Source: Nitrospirae bacterium MYbin6 (GTDB taxonomy: Bacteria > Nitrospirota > Thermodesulfovibrionia > Thermodesulfovibrionales > Magnetobacteriaceae). From it: DNA of 64,000 bases. How positions within the stretch are numbered: position 1 is the first letter of the stretch; the number at the start of each line of letters is the position of its first letter. The stretch spans positions 1-64,000 of the forward strand of contig PEAC01000005.1 of the NCBI GenBank assembly GCA_002753305.1, in the 5' to 3' direction. Of this stretch, positions 33,474 to 41,717 are shown piece by piece. A program made the translations under genes and the position numbers. Under the pieces are notes generated by a model, which saw only the letters and a program-made list of their open reading frames with translations, was not told the origin of the DNA and made no database searches.

Positions 33474-34899
33474 CGTGTACCTCGTTTGAGTCTAATACGC
33501 CGCTAAGTGCGGCAAAGTAGTCTTTTGCCTCATCAAGGGCCTGCTTGACTGCCTTCTTGCCGTAAAACCCAACGGCCGCGTGAAAGAAGTCGAGCCTTGC
33601 CGCATGTTTGGCTATGTATTTCCACGAATAAAAACGTCCCATCGCCTTAAATGTCTCCATGTGCAGGGTCTGCGGCTTCATCAGCGTCGGCATGTAGTTT
33701 ACGTGATGGGCGTCGTACTTGCTCCAGTCCGTGTGCAGGAGTCTGCCAGATTGCTGCATCTCCACAAAGAATGGTGTCCCCGGCAGGGGAGTAAGTATCA
33801 TAAACTGAACCGTGTCTATGCCGAGGTTTATCGCGAAATCCGCTGTCTTTCTTATCGTATCCACATCGTCGGTGTCAGCGCCCAGGACGAACATCCCGTG
33901 TATCTCTATGCCGTGGGCCTGGACTGTCTTTATACATCTGACGATTTCATCGAGGTTTTGTCCCTTGTTATAGTTCTGCAACGTAATGGGATTGATGGAC
34001 TCAAACCCGATATATAGCATGTGGCAGCCGGAATCGGCAAACAACCGGAGCAACTCCTCGTCTTTTGCCACGTCCGTACGCACCTGAGCCGACCAATAGG
34101 GTTTGATTTTCTCCGCTATGACGGCCCTGAGAAGTTCCTTCGTGTGTTTTTTATTTGCCGAGAAATTATCGTCTACAAAGAATATGTTGTCCTTGGAATT
34201 GGAACAGGCGTGCTTTATTTCCCTGAGTGAATGCTCGACGGAGTTATATCTGTATTGCCTTCCGAATACCTTGATAACGGAGCAGAATTTACAGCTAAAC
34301 GGGCAGCCCCTCGACGTGGAGATTGGGTATATTTTTATCTTGTCCCACTCCTGTACCAGTCTGACGTCCGGGATGGGCAGTGAGTCTAACTCCATAAACC
34401 GGCCGCTGTCCGTATTGTGGTGAAAGTTTCCCGATGTGTCCTTATATGAAAGCCCCTCAATCGTGTCTATCGAGGGTTTGGCATGCTCAAGGTAATCAAA
34501 GAGCTTGGTGATGGACAGGTCTGCCTCGCCGCGCAGGATATAATCTGCATACGCGAGGGCCTCCTCCGGGACAAACGTGGTATGAGCACCGCCCATAACT
34601 ACCGGTATCCCCTTGGCCTTAATCCTTTCGGCTATCCTGTATGCCCTTGGCGCCGTGGAGGTTATCGTCGAGATACATACAACATCGGAGCTTTCTATGA
34701 ATGTCCAGTCGGGGCGGCCCACATCTTCGATAAACGTCTTTACTTCGTATCCTCTGTCCCTTAGAATAGTCGAAAGGAGTATTGAACCAACTCTGGGTAT
34801 AGGAAACTTGCTGAATATGTGGTTTCCCGGCGATTTTGCCTCTATGAACGAAATACGTTTTATTTCCACTTGACCACTCTTACATGTATCATACAACAT
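33463..34899 (-). CDS. B12-binding radical SAM enzyme
   Basis: 478 residues. The N-terminal cobalamin-binding-like domain (about 15-165) includes IPRVGSILLSTILRDRGYEV and VVMGGAHTTFVPEEAL. The radical SAM core (about 190-420) has CxxxCxxC in SRGCPFSCKFCSV, then FFVDDNFSANKKHTKEL and YIGFESINP. A C-terminal helical region follows (about 420-478). The usual base-off His motif is not evident. Substrate unknown; such proteins methylate or rearrange lipids, hopanoids and cofactors. It is a single gene, convergent with the FemAB-like gene. Confidence 0.9.
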   Translation of the reverse strand: MLYDTCKSGQVEIKRISFIEAKSPGNHIFSKFPIPRVGSILLSTILRDRGYEVKTFIEDVGRPDWTFIESSDVVCISTITSTAPRAYRIAERIKAKGIPVVMGGAHTTFVPEEALAYADYILRGEADLSITKLFDYLEHAKPSIDTIEGLSYKDTSGNFHHNTDSGRFMELDSLPIPDVRLVQEWDKIKIYPISTSRGCPFSCKFCSVIKVFGRQYRYNSVEHSLREIKHACSNSKDNIFFVDDNFSANKKHTKELLRAVIAEKIKPYWSAQVRTDVAKDEELLRLFADSGCHMLYIGFESINPITLQNYNKGQNLDEIVRCIKTVQAHGIEIHGMFVLGADTDDVDTIRKTADFAINLGIDTVQFMILTPLPGTPFFVEMQQSGRLLHTDWSKYDAHHVNYMPTLMKPQTLHMETFKAMGRFYSWKYIAKHAARLDFFHAAVGFYGKKAVKQALDEAKDYFAALSGVLDSNEVHATA

Positions 34900-34928
34900 A
34901 AATATAAATAATGCAAGCTATATTTTAA

Positions 34929-35540
34929 TTAATATATTTTTTTAGCCCTTTCTATGAAATGCCTGAGCTTTGCGTGGTCTTTTTTTCCTTTGGAGGCCTC
35001 AACACCTGAGCTTACGTCAACCGCGTAGGGGGAGACCTTTCTGACGGCGGCCTCAATATTGTCGGGGTTTAACCCCCCTGAGAGGATAACATGCCCGAAC
35101 TGGCGCGCCACCATGGCGATTTCCCAGTTGAAGAGCTTGCCCGTGCCGCCAAAGGTGTCCTCAGAGTAAGCGTCCAGGAGATATGCCGATACCCTGAACT
35201 CTGCAAGCGGCCTCAGGTCTGTGAAATCCCTCACCCTGAATGCCTTTATAACCTGTGGCCAGAGTGTGGCCATCTCAGGTGTTTCGTTGCCGTGGAGCTG
35301 GACAACGCCAATACCTGCAATTTCCCTGGTTTGGTTTATCACAGTCTCTTGCTCGTTTACGAACACCCCGACTGTGGTAACAAATGGCGGAAGCCCCCTG
35401 ATTATCCCGGCTGCCGTCTCAGGGGTAACATGCCGGGGACTTTTCTCATAGAACACGAATCCAAGAGCGTCGGCGCCAAAGCCCACCGCTGCCGTGGCAT
35501 CTTCCATGTTTGTTATACCGCAGATCTTTACCCTTATCAT
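34929..35540 (-). CDS. trpF: Phosphoribosylanthranilate isomerase
   Basis: 203 residues, a TIM barrel. [20 protein letters not shown] carries the catalytic Cys near the N-terminus, [20 protein letters not shown] carries the general acid Asp and the phosphate loop, and [15 protein letters not shown] and [16 protein letters not shown] complete the family signature. It performs the third committed step of tryptophan synthesis. Other trp genes are absent here; it is coupled to moaC by a 4-nt overlap. Confidence 0.95.
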   Translation of the reverse strand: MIRVKICGITNMEDATAAVGFGADALGFVFYEKSPRHVTPETAAGIIRGLPPFVTTVGVFVNEQETVINQTREIAGIGVVQLHGNETPEMATLWPQVIKAFRVRDFTDLRPLAEFRVSAYLLDAYSEDTFGGTGKLFNWEIAMVARQFGHVILSGGLNPDNIEAAVRKVSPYAVDVSSGVEASKGKKDHAKLRHFIERAKKIY

Positions 35541-36016
35541 ACGTGCCTCTCATATGTGCCGCTTTTACCGCCGGTTTTTTTTATCAGCATGATGCCGGTT
35601 ATTGACATATCCTTATCGACGGCCTTGCACATGTCGTAAACAGTGAGTAAAGCGGTGGAGACGGCGGTGAGTGCCTCCATCTCAACACCCGTTACGCCTA
35701 CTGTCTTTACGGTGGCCGCTGCCTCTATTGCGTGTTTCTCGTTGTTGATTTGAAAGTCAATCGTTACGGAGGTAATATTAATGGGGTGGCACATGGGGAT
35801 AAGCGCTGAGGTATGTTTTGCCCCCATGATGCCGGCAATGCGCGCCGTTGAGAGGACGTCTCCCTTTGGCAGGTTGCCACCTTTTACGAGGGCCAGGGTT
35901 GCCGGGGCCATTGTTATCGAACCCACGGCAATTGCCTCTCTGCGGGTTGCAGCCTTCTCTGTAACATCCACCATCTTTGCATTTCCCAATTCGTCGATGT
36001 GTGTAAGGGAATTCAT
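35537..36016 (-). CDS. moaC: Cyclic pyranopterin monophosphate synthase MoaC
   Basis: 159 residues, normal length. [38 protein letters not shown] and [20 protein letters not shown] are the family blocks; DKDMSITGI and [14 protein letters not shown] at the end hold the catalytic Asp and Lys. It converts the MoaA product into cyclic pyranopterin monophosphate in molybdenum cofactor synthesis. No other moa genes are in the window. 4-nt overlaps link it to both neighbours. Confidence 0.97.
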   Translation of the reverse strand: MNSLTHIDELGNAKMVDVTEKAATRREAIAVGSITMAPATLALVKGGNLPKGDVLSTARIAGIMGAKHTSALIPMCHPINITSVTIDFQINNEKHAIEAAATVKTVGVTGVEMEALTAVSTALLTVYDMCKAVDKDMSITGIMLIKKTGGKSGTYERHV

Positions 36017-36639
36017 TTTGATAACTCCTCAAGCCTTCGCGTCAGGTCGGCCTTAAGTTCCTGCAGGCGTCCCTCGCTAACGGCAGTGACAGAGGCGCTA
36101 CTTCCGGCCAATCTTAACAGTGCGGCCTTTTTTGATTTATCTTTTATTGTAGCGATTGCCTGTTTTCTGAATCTCTTTAAGAAGGACAGGTATGATGCGA
36201 AATCCCTGCCTAGCTTTCGCCGCAGATGTATCCCTATTGTCCTTGCAAGGGCAGGGCTGATGCCGGAGGTTGATACGGCAACGGTGAGCTGTCCGCGTGT
36301 TACCGTAGATGGGACGATAAAGTCGCACTTATCGGGTTCGTCTGCTGCGTTGACAAGGCAGCCGTCTGAGACGATTTTATCGTTTAATCCTGCGGCGCCG
36401 GCCGCGGAGACGGCCAGAAATGCACCCTTGAGGTCGCCATCTTCGTATTGCCTTGCGATGTGTGTGATTCTGCCGCGGCCTTTGAGTTCGATGAGCCTTG
36501 GCGTTAGTTCGGGGCTGGCCACCGTAACTGCGGCACCGGCCTTAAGAAGGGATAATACCTTACGCTCTGCCACCTTTCCCCCGCCTATTACGACGCACCT
36601 CTTCTTTGTAAGGTTAAGAAAAACCGGATAGTATCTCAA
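36013..36639 (-). CDS. Precorrin-2 dehydrogenase / sirohydrochlorin ferrochelatase (Met8/CysG N-terminal type)
   Basis: 208 residues. [20 protein letters not shown] followed by [12 protein letters not shown] is the NAD-binding start of the siroheme synthase N-terminal domain; [31 protein letters not shown] and [17 protein letters not shown] are further family blocks. It lacks the uroporphyrinogen methyltransferase domain of CysG. It makes siroheme for sulfite or nitrite reductase, or feeds heme d1 and alternative heme pathways. Coupled by 4-nt overlaps to bamD and moaC. Confidence 0.93.
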   Translation of the reverse strand: MRYYPVFLNLTKKRCVVIGGGKVAERKVLSLLKAGAAVTVASPELTPRLIELKGRGRITHIARQYEDGDLKGAFLAVSAAGAAGLNDKIVSDGCLVNAADEPDKCDFIVPSTVTRGQLTVAVSTSGISPALARTIGIHLRRKLGRDFASYLSFLKRFRKQAIATIKDKSKKAALLRLAGSSASVTAVSEGRLQELKADLTRRLEELSK

Positions 36640-37388
36640 TACTTGAGTTTAGACAACTCCTTGTCGATCTTTTTTAAGAGGGCCGTGTCCTTGGTGTTTT
36701 CTTTGGCCTTTTCGATAAATTCCCTTGTCTTAGCGGAGTCCTTCAGGCCCTTATAGGAAAGCCCCATGTGGAAGTATACCTTGCCCATATCAGGGTATTC
36801 GGGATATTTGTTTAATATGTTGTTGAATCGTCTCAGAGCGGCCTCGTATGCCTCTTTTTTATAATAAAATTCACCTACATAGAATTCATGCTCGGCAAGG
36901 ACATTGCGGCTTTTCTCGATTCTCAATGGGACGATGTCCTTGTAGGGGTTTCTTGGGTACTGCTCGTTGAGGCTCTGGAATTCTTTTATGGCGGTATAGG
37001 CTGCCCTGTAGCCCCTGTCAGGGCCTTCGATGTTATTGAAAGTCAACGTGGCAACCTGGTACTTGGCATAAGAGGAGTATTTATTGTCCGGGTAGTTCTT
37101 GAGAAATTTCTTGTATTCCTCCAAGGCAACCTCGAACTCTTCTTCTTTTATATAGGACTCGGCAATCTTAAGCTGGGCAAGTGGGGCATAATCCGTGGCC
37201 GTATCCCTGTTGGTAATCTCTGTGAGGAGTTCTCGTCCGGCCTCGTACTCCTTGTCATCAATAAGCTGTCCGGCCTTTGCGTAGGCCGCTTTTGGGCCTT
37301 CGTAAGCGGGTTTTACGGTCTTTTTTGTACACGCCGCGCATACCATAAGGCTTAACACAATGGCTGACAATATCCTGATTCCATACAT
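36636..37388 (-). CDS. bamD: Outer membrane assembly lipoprotein BamD-like
   Basis: 250 residues from ATG 37388 (MYGIRILSAIVLSLMVCAAC), which gives a normal lipoprotein signal peptide with a lipobox ending in AAC at Cys20. An in-frame ATG at 37442 would add 18 residues. Mature protein: TPR units including YAKAGQLIDDKEYEAGRELL, VALEEYKKFLKNYPDNKYSS and ALRRFNNILNKYPEYPDMGK, the normal BamD arrangement. It is anchored in the inner leaflet of the outer membrane and acts with BamA to insert beta-barrels. First gene of a coupled operon with siroheme, moaC and trpF genes. Confidence 0.9.
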   Translation of the reverse strand: MYGIRILSAIVLSLMVCAACTKKTVKPAYEGPKAAYAKAGQLIDDKEYEAGRELLTEITNRDTATDYAPLAQLKIAESYIKEEEFEVALEEYKKFLKNYPDNKYSSYAKYQVATLTFNNIEGPDRGYRAAYTAIKEFQSLNEQYPRNPYKDIVPLRIEKSRNVLAEHEFYVGEFYYKKEAYEAALRRFNNILNKYPEYPDMGKVYFHMGLSYKGLKDSAKTREFIEKAKENTKDTALLKKIDKELSKLKY

Positions 37389-37513
37389 AGCCCTTCTATT
37401 AAATATCTTATTGCGCACATAAGTCAATATTTTTTTATACATTTCTTATGTTAGCATATTGGGCATGGTTTTTATCTGCCGATATTAAAAGGAGAAAGTG
37501 TTATAATCGGAGT

Positions 37514-38575
37514 ATGGAAGCATCATGTAGCAAGGCACTGGCCATCTTATATGTAGAGGACGACGAAGCTGCGAGGAAGGCATTAATGCGGTTCCTGTCA
37601 AAAAACGCGAGGGAAGTCTTCACCGCCTCAGACGGTAAAGAAGGGTTAATGCTCTACAAACGGCACATGCCGGAGATAGTCATAACAGATTTGCGAATGC
37701 CGGTGATGGACGGCCTGAAGATGTCAAAGGCGATAAAGGACGTAAACCCGGACGCCTTTATAATTGTCACAACATCACACAAGGACGTAGAATTTCTGTT
37801 GTCGGCCATAGACATAGGTATAGACAAGTACATAGTGAAACCTATAAAGCTGGAGAATCTGAAAAAAATGCTTGCCATGTGTGCCGAGTCGATATCCCGG
37901 CAGAGAGAGATAATAAAACTCAACAAGGCATTGATGGCCTCGTTAACGGAAAAAGAGGTGCTGCTTCGGGAAATCCACCACAGGGTAAAAAACAACATGC
38001 AGGTGATATCGAGCCTTCTGAGGCTTCAGGCCAGATATGTCAAGGACAATAAGCTCTCTGCGATGTTCAAGGACAGTGAGCACCGGATTCGCTCGATGGC
38101 GCTGATACACGAGAAACTCTATAACTCGAAGGACCTGTCACGGATTGACTTCGGAGACTACGTCAAAAATCTATGTTTGGGGCTGTTCAGTTCGTATGGG
38201 GTCAATACGAAGGAGATTAAGTTTACAGTGGACACGGCCGGCATATCAATGGGCATAGACACGGCGATTCCATGCGGGTTGGTGATAAACGAGCTAATCT
38301 CAAACTCGTTAAAGTACGCCTTTAAAAAGGGGCAAAAGGGGGAAATCTTCGTGCGGATAAGAGAGTTGGGCGGCAATAAATACGAGCTGGCAGTAGGCGA
38401 TACAGGAATTGGCCTGGACATGGCAATAGACTTCAGGACGACGGAATCCCTGGGCTTACAGCTTGTGACAAGCATCGCGGAGTCGCAGCTTCATGGGGAA
38501 GTCACACTTGACAGGGCAAAAGGGACTGTGTTCAGAATAGTATTTGACGAGTTAAAGTACGCAAACCGTATTTAA
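37514..38575 (+). CDS. Receiver-histidine kinase (REC + HisKA_2/HATPase)
   Basis: 353 residues from ATG 37514 (MEASCSKALAILYVEDDEAA). Residues 10-125 are a receiver with phosphoacceptor Asp in IVITDLRMPVMDG and Lys in YIVKPIK. A short coiled coil leads to a HisKA_2 dimerisation domain with the His in LLREIHHRVKNNMQVISSLL, then a HATPase with LVINELISNSLKYAFKKG and GDTGIGLD. A soluble kinase controlled by its own receiver. A TATAAT box ends 6 nt before the ATG and no Shine-Dalgarno site with good spacing is present. Divergent from bamD. Confidence 0.92.
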   Translation: MEASCSKALAILYVEDDEAARKALMRFLSKNAREVFTASDGKEGLMLYKRHMPEIVITDLRMPVMDGLKMSKAIKDVNPDAFIIVTTSHKDVEFLLSAIDIGIDKYIVKPIKLENLKKMLAMCAESISRQREIIKLNKALMASLTEKEVLLREIHHRVKNNMQVISSLLRLQARYVKDNKLSAMFKDSEHRIRSMALIHEKLYNSKDLSRIDFGDYVKNLCLGLFSSYGVNTKEIKFTVDTAGISMGIDTAIPCGLVINELISNSLKYAFKKGQKGEIFVRIRELGGNKYELAVGDTGIGLDMAIDFRTTESLGLQLVTSIAESQLHGEVTLDRAKGTVFRIVFDELKYANRI

Positions 38576-38637
38576 AGGGCATAAGGGCCGAAGCCTAAAG
38601 CCACCACCGCGAACTTAGCGCCCCCTAGGCATTCTAA

Positions 38638-38664
38638 CCATAACGGCAGACCTTGCCGGTATGG
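38638..38664. terminator. Hairpin between convergent genes, possible terminator
   Basis: CCATAACGGCA and TGCCGGTATGG form an 11-bp stem with one mismatch and a short loop. It is located between the REC-kinase stop (38575) and the stop of the convergent Fis-like gene (38683). There is no T-tract on either strand, so factor-independent termination is doubtful; stabilisation of both 3' ends is equally possible. Confidence 0.4.
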
Positions 38665-38682
38665 CGTATCTTCCATAACACC

Positions 38683-38850
38683 TCAGGAGATATTATACTT
38701 TTTAATCTTTGTTAGAAGGGTTTTATAGTCTACGTCAAGAACTATGGCGGCAGCGGTTTTTTTGCCTTTTGCAAGTTTAAGTGCTCTGGTAATAGCCATA
38801 ATTTCGACATCAGCGACAGCCTTCTCTCGTAATTCCTTAAGTGTTTTCAT
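38683..38850 (-). CDS. Free-standing Fis-type helix-turn-helix mini-protein
   Basis: 55 residues, ATG 38850 to TGA 38683. The sequence MKTLKELREKAVADVEIM is followed by a helical triplet, AITRALKLAKGKKTAAAIV then LDVDYKTLLTKIKKYNI, that matches the C-terminal Fis/HTH_8 DNA-binding domain of NtrC-type activators (AL..t.GN...AA..LgI...TL..Kl.ky.i). No AAA+ or receiver domain is attached, and the upstream region to 39081 shows no coding remnant of one. It may be a small nucleoid or regulatory protein or an antagonist of sigma-54 activators. Confidence 0.7.
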   Translation of the reverse strand: MKTLKELREKAVADVEIMAITRALKLAKGKKTAAAIVLDVDYKTLLTKIKKYNIS

Positions 38851-39081
38851 AAGCCCTTATTGTTAACATAATGATATGTTTACATTTACAATAACCTCAG
38901 CAATGGAAACTACACTGTCATAAATATGATATATTAAGTGAGAAAGTAAAGTAAATAAAAAATTATATCATAAAGGATTACGCTGCGGGAAGACATAAAA
39001 AAACAAAAAGCGGTATCCTGGCAATCGGCATATTTGAGGCTTGCAGGCATCGCCGGAATTATGTTAACATGTTCAGCAGTA

Positions 39082-39155
<74 letters not shown>

Positions 39156-39202
39156 TCTTTAAAATCAAGCACTTATACAGGTTTGTGGATTGTTTTAACA
39201 TC

Positions 39203-39231
39203 TTGACAAAAATTTCAAAGTAGTACATGAT
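39203..39231 (+). promoter_or_regulatory. Predicted promoter of the HDOD-kinase operon, leaderless
   Basis: TTGACA (39203-39208) and CATGAT (39226-39231, 4 of 6) are 17 nt apart, and the HDOD gene ATG (39238) starts 7 nt after the -10 box. No Shine-Dalgarno site is present. Confidence 0.5.
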
Positions 39232-39237
39232 ACTATC

Positions 39238-40113
39238 ATGGATGATGCTTTAGAATGCCCTGACGAGTCACTGAGGATTGCCGTCCAAAGGATATCGAAA
39301 CTGCCTACCATTCCTGATGTGGCCCAGAAGATTATGGGCATGATAAACGATGATATCACCACGATAGACAAACTTGAGGATGTAATAACCAGAGACCCCA
39401 TAATATCGGCCAAGATATTGAGCTATGCAAACTCGGCGTTTTTCGGTATGGACCAGCCTACCACTGTTGTGTCCAAGGCCATAAGCCGCATAGGCACCAA
39501 TAATGTAAAAAACATCGCCTTGGGGATTTCCCTGATGACCATGTTTGACTCCCCGTCCATGACAAAAATCCTTGACATTGAGCGCTTATTCAATCATTCG
39601 CTGGCCGTGGGTATGATTGCGGAATTTATCATGCGCCGCGTTTACCCAAACTCCGGCGAAGAAGTCTTCATCTACGGCATACTTCACGACATTGGCCTGA
39701 TCGCCTTAAACAGGTATTTCCCTGAACAATTCTCGAAGGTTATCATTGAAAACAAAGCTGGTACACCGTTTATCGATGCCGAAATACAAATTATGGGATT
39801 TACGCACGCACACATTGGCATGTGGTTGATTGACAAGTGGAATCTGCCCAATGGTATATCCTATACCTTGCTCAACCACCACACGCCTGCCCTTGCAAAT
39901 ACCGAACGGGAAAAGACTGCTGTCATTCACTTGGCCGATTACATTATATCTGAGAGATTTTTCCCCATAACGAAGTCTCCGGGTTATCGCCTGGACCCTG
40001 TGGCGCTTGACATCATGGGGCTTTCGCCGAAGGGTCTGGAAGAGCTAACCGCCAAAGTGGTCGCACACATGATTTCAAAGGGTTTCGACATGTGCAACCC
40101 AAAAATACGATGA
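39238..40113 (+). CDS. HDOD-domain signalling protein
   Basis: 291 residues, nearly all one HDOD domain: LPTIPDVAQKIMGMINDDIT, then DPIISAKILSYANSAFFGM, AISRIGTNNVKNIALGISLM and FIYGILHDIGLIALNRYFPE, followed by MWLIDKWNLP and LADYIISERFFP. HDOD domains lack the catalytic residues of HD hydrolases and usually act as regulatory scaffolds near two-component and c-di-GMP proteins. The stop overlaps the kinase start by 4 nt (ATGA). Confidence 0.92.
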   Translation: MDDALECPDESLRIAVQRISKLPTIPDVAQKIMGMINDDITTIDKLEDVITRDPIISAKILSYANSAFFGMDQPTTVVSKAISRIGTNNVKNIALGISLMTMFDSPSMTKILDIERLFNHSLAVGMIAEFIMRRVYPNSGEEVFIYGILHDIGLIALNRYFPEQFSKVIIENKAGTPFIDAEIQIMGFTHAHIGMWLIDKWNLPNGISYTLLNHHTPALANTEREKTAVIHLADYIISERFFPITKSPGYRLDPVALDIMGLSPKGLEELTAKVVAHMISKGFDMCNPKIR

Positions 40114-41717
40114 CCGAACGAAAACTCATGGATTGGCTGGGAACCGTGTTTACCGGCGAAGGATTAAAACTCCAACACCCCAATGGACTTGAGGGAGAGG
40201 ATGCCGCATTGGCCCTCAGAATATACTCGGAGTGCGGTAAGATTGATACCTACACCAAACTTTACATGCAGACACTAAACAGTATGGAAAAGTACTGCGA
40301 GATGTCTATCAGGGCACTTTCTGCTATGATAAAGATAGGTGCCTATACCAGTGTAAGAGACATCAACGCCCTCTGCCGCTACACGATGGAGATATTTTCA
40401 CGGGAACTGGAGATAGAGAACTGTTCAATAATGATGTTGGATGATGAAGGCAAGAGCCTGAGGCTCGTGGCCGGCTGTGGCAAGGGCGACAGGTATGTGG
40501 GCGGCGGCAGACAAAAAAAAGACGTAAAGATAAGCATCGGCGACGGCATCGCAGGGAAGGTGGCCGAAACAGGGATATATATCAGCTCCCCCAATGTCTC
40601 CACGGATCCCTTATTTTCCAGCTATAATAACAGTGTTGACGTATCTTCGCTCCTGTGCGTGCCGATAAAGAGCGATGAAAAGATTATCGGCGTACTGAAC
40701 TTCAGCCACCCGATGGTTGAGGCATTCGATAAAAACACAATCAATCTCATGGTACTTCTCAGCAACTTCGTCGGACAGATGATAACCATAGCCACGCTCC
40801 ATAATGAGATATCCGCTTGGAATGAAAAACTTCAGGTCGAGGTCGATAGAAAGACGATCCAACTCAGTGAAAAAAACCTTGAACTCAACAATCTCAACAG
40901 AAATCTCGATGAGAGGGTGCGGGTGGCCGTAGAAAATCTGAGACAGCAGGAATATATGCTCATCCAGCAATCTAAAATGGCAGCTATGGGTGAGATGATA
41001 GGATTAATAGCGCATCAATGGAGACAGCCTCTAAATGCTATAGGTTTAAATGTGCAGGATTTAAGAGATGCCTATGCATGCGGCGAACTTAATGATAAAT
41101 ATATGGAAAGGGCTGTTGATATAACAATGAATCAAGTATCATTTATGTCAAAGACGATAGACGATTTCAGAAACTTTTTCATGCCGTCAAAAAAGAAAGT
41201 CCGGTTCAATGTAAAGTCTGCCGTAGAGGAATTAACCTCAATGATTGTGCAAATATTTAAGAATAACGATATAGATGTTTCAATCAAAGCCGAGCGGGAT
41301 ACAACGCTATTTACTGAAGGATATCCGAATGAATTTAAGCATGTGATACTCAATATTCTGAACAACTCAAGAGATGCCATTACTTCTAAAAGAGATACCG
41401 GCACTACACCAATACAGGGGCAAATAGAAATAAACATCGGTAATAACAGAGAAGGAGATAAAATAATAATTTCGATGAGAGACAACGGTGGCGGCATTCC
41501 AGAACACATAATAGATAAAATCTTTGAACCCTACTATACGACAAAGGGAAAAGAAGGCACAGGGATTGGACTTTACATGTCAAAAACCATAATAGAGACG
41601 AATATGGGCGGTACATTGACAGTAAGAAATGCGGATGGAGGTGCGGAGTTGTTAATAAGTTTGGGTGTAATCAGGGCAGAGAGTGGAGACATAGAACAAT
41701 TGAAATTGAGGGTATGA
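40110..41717 (+). CDS. GAF-domain histidine kinase
   Basis: 535 residues from ATG 40110 (MTERKLMDWLGTVF), which overlaps the HDOD stop as ATGA. Residues about 80-240 are a GAF domain (SIMMLDDEGKSLRLVAGCGK, then ISIGDGIAGKVAETG), followed by a coiled coil (245-305). The dimerisation domain has its phospho-accepting His in MGEMIGLIAHQWRQPLNAI, and the HATPase has VILNILNNSRDAI, RDNGGGIPE and GTGIGLYMSK. A soluble sensor, probably reading a small molecule through GAF, partnered with HDOD and downstream receivers. Paralogous in its kinase core to the C-terminal kinase of the next gene. Confidence 0.93.
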   Translation: MTERKLMDWLGTVFTGEGLKLQHPNGLEGEDAALALRIYSECGKIDTYTKLYMQTLNSMEKYCEMSIRALSAMIKIGAYTSVRDINALCRYTMEIFSRELEIENCSIMMLDDEGKSLRLVAGCGKGDRYVGGGRQKKDVKISIGDGIAGKVAETGIYISSPNVSTDPLFSSYNNSVDVSSLLCVPIKSDEKIIGVLNFSHPMVEAFDKNTINLMVLLSNFVGQMITIATLHNEISAWNEKLQVEVDRKTIQLSEKNLELNNLNRNLDERVRVAVENLRQQEYMLIQQSKMAAMGEMIGLIAHQWRQPLNAIGLNVQDLRDAYACGELNDKYMERAVDITMNQVSFMSKTIDDFRNFFMPSKKKVRFNVKSAVEELTSMIVQIFKNNDIDVSIKAERDTTLFTEGYPNEFKHVILNILNNSRDAITSKRDTGTTPIQGQIEINIGNNREGDKIIISMRDNGGGIPEHIIDKIFEPYYTTKGKEGTGIGLYMSKTIIETNMGGTLTVRNADGGAELLISLGVIRAESGDIEQLKLRV

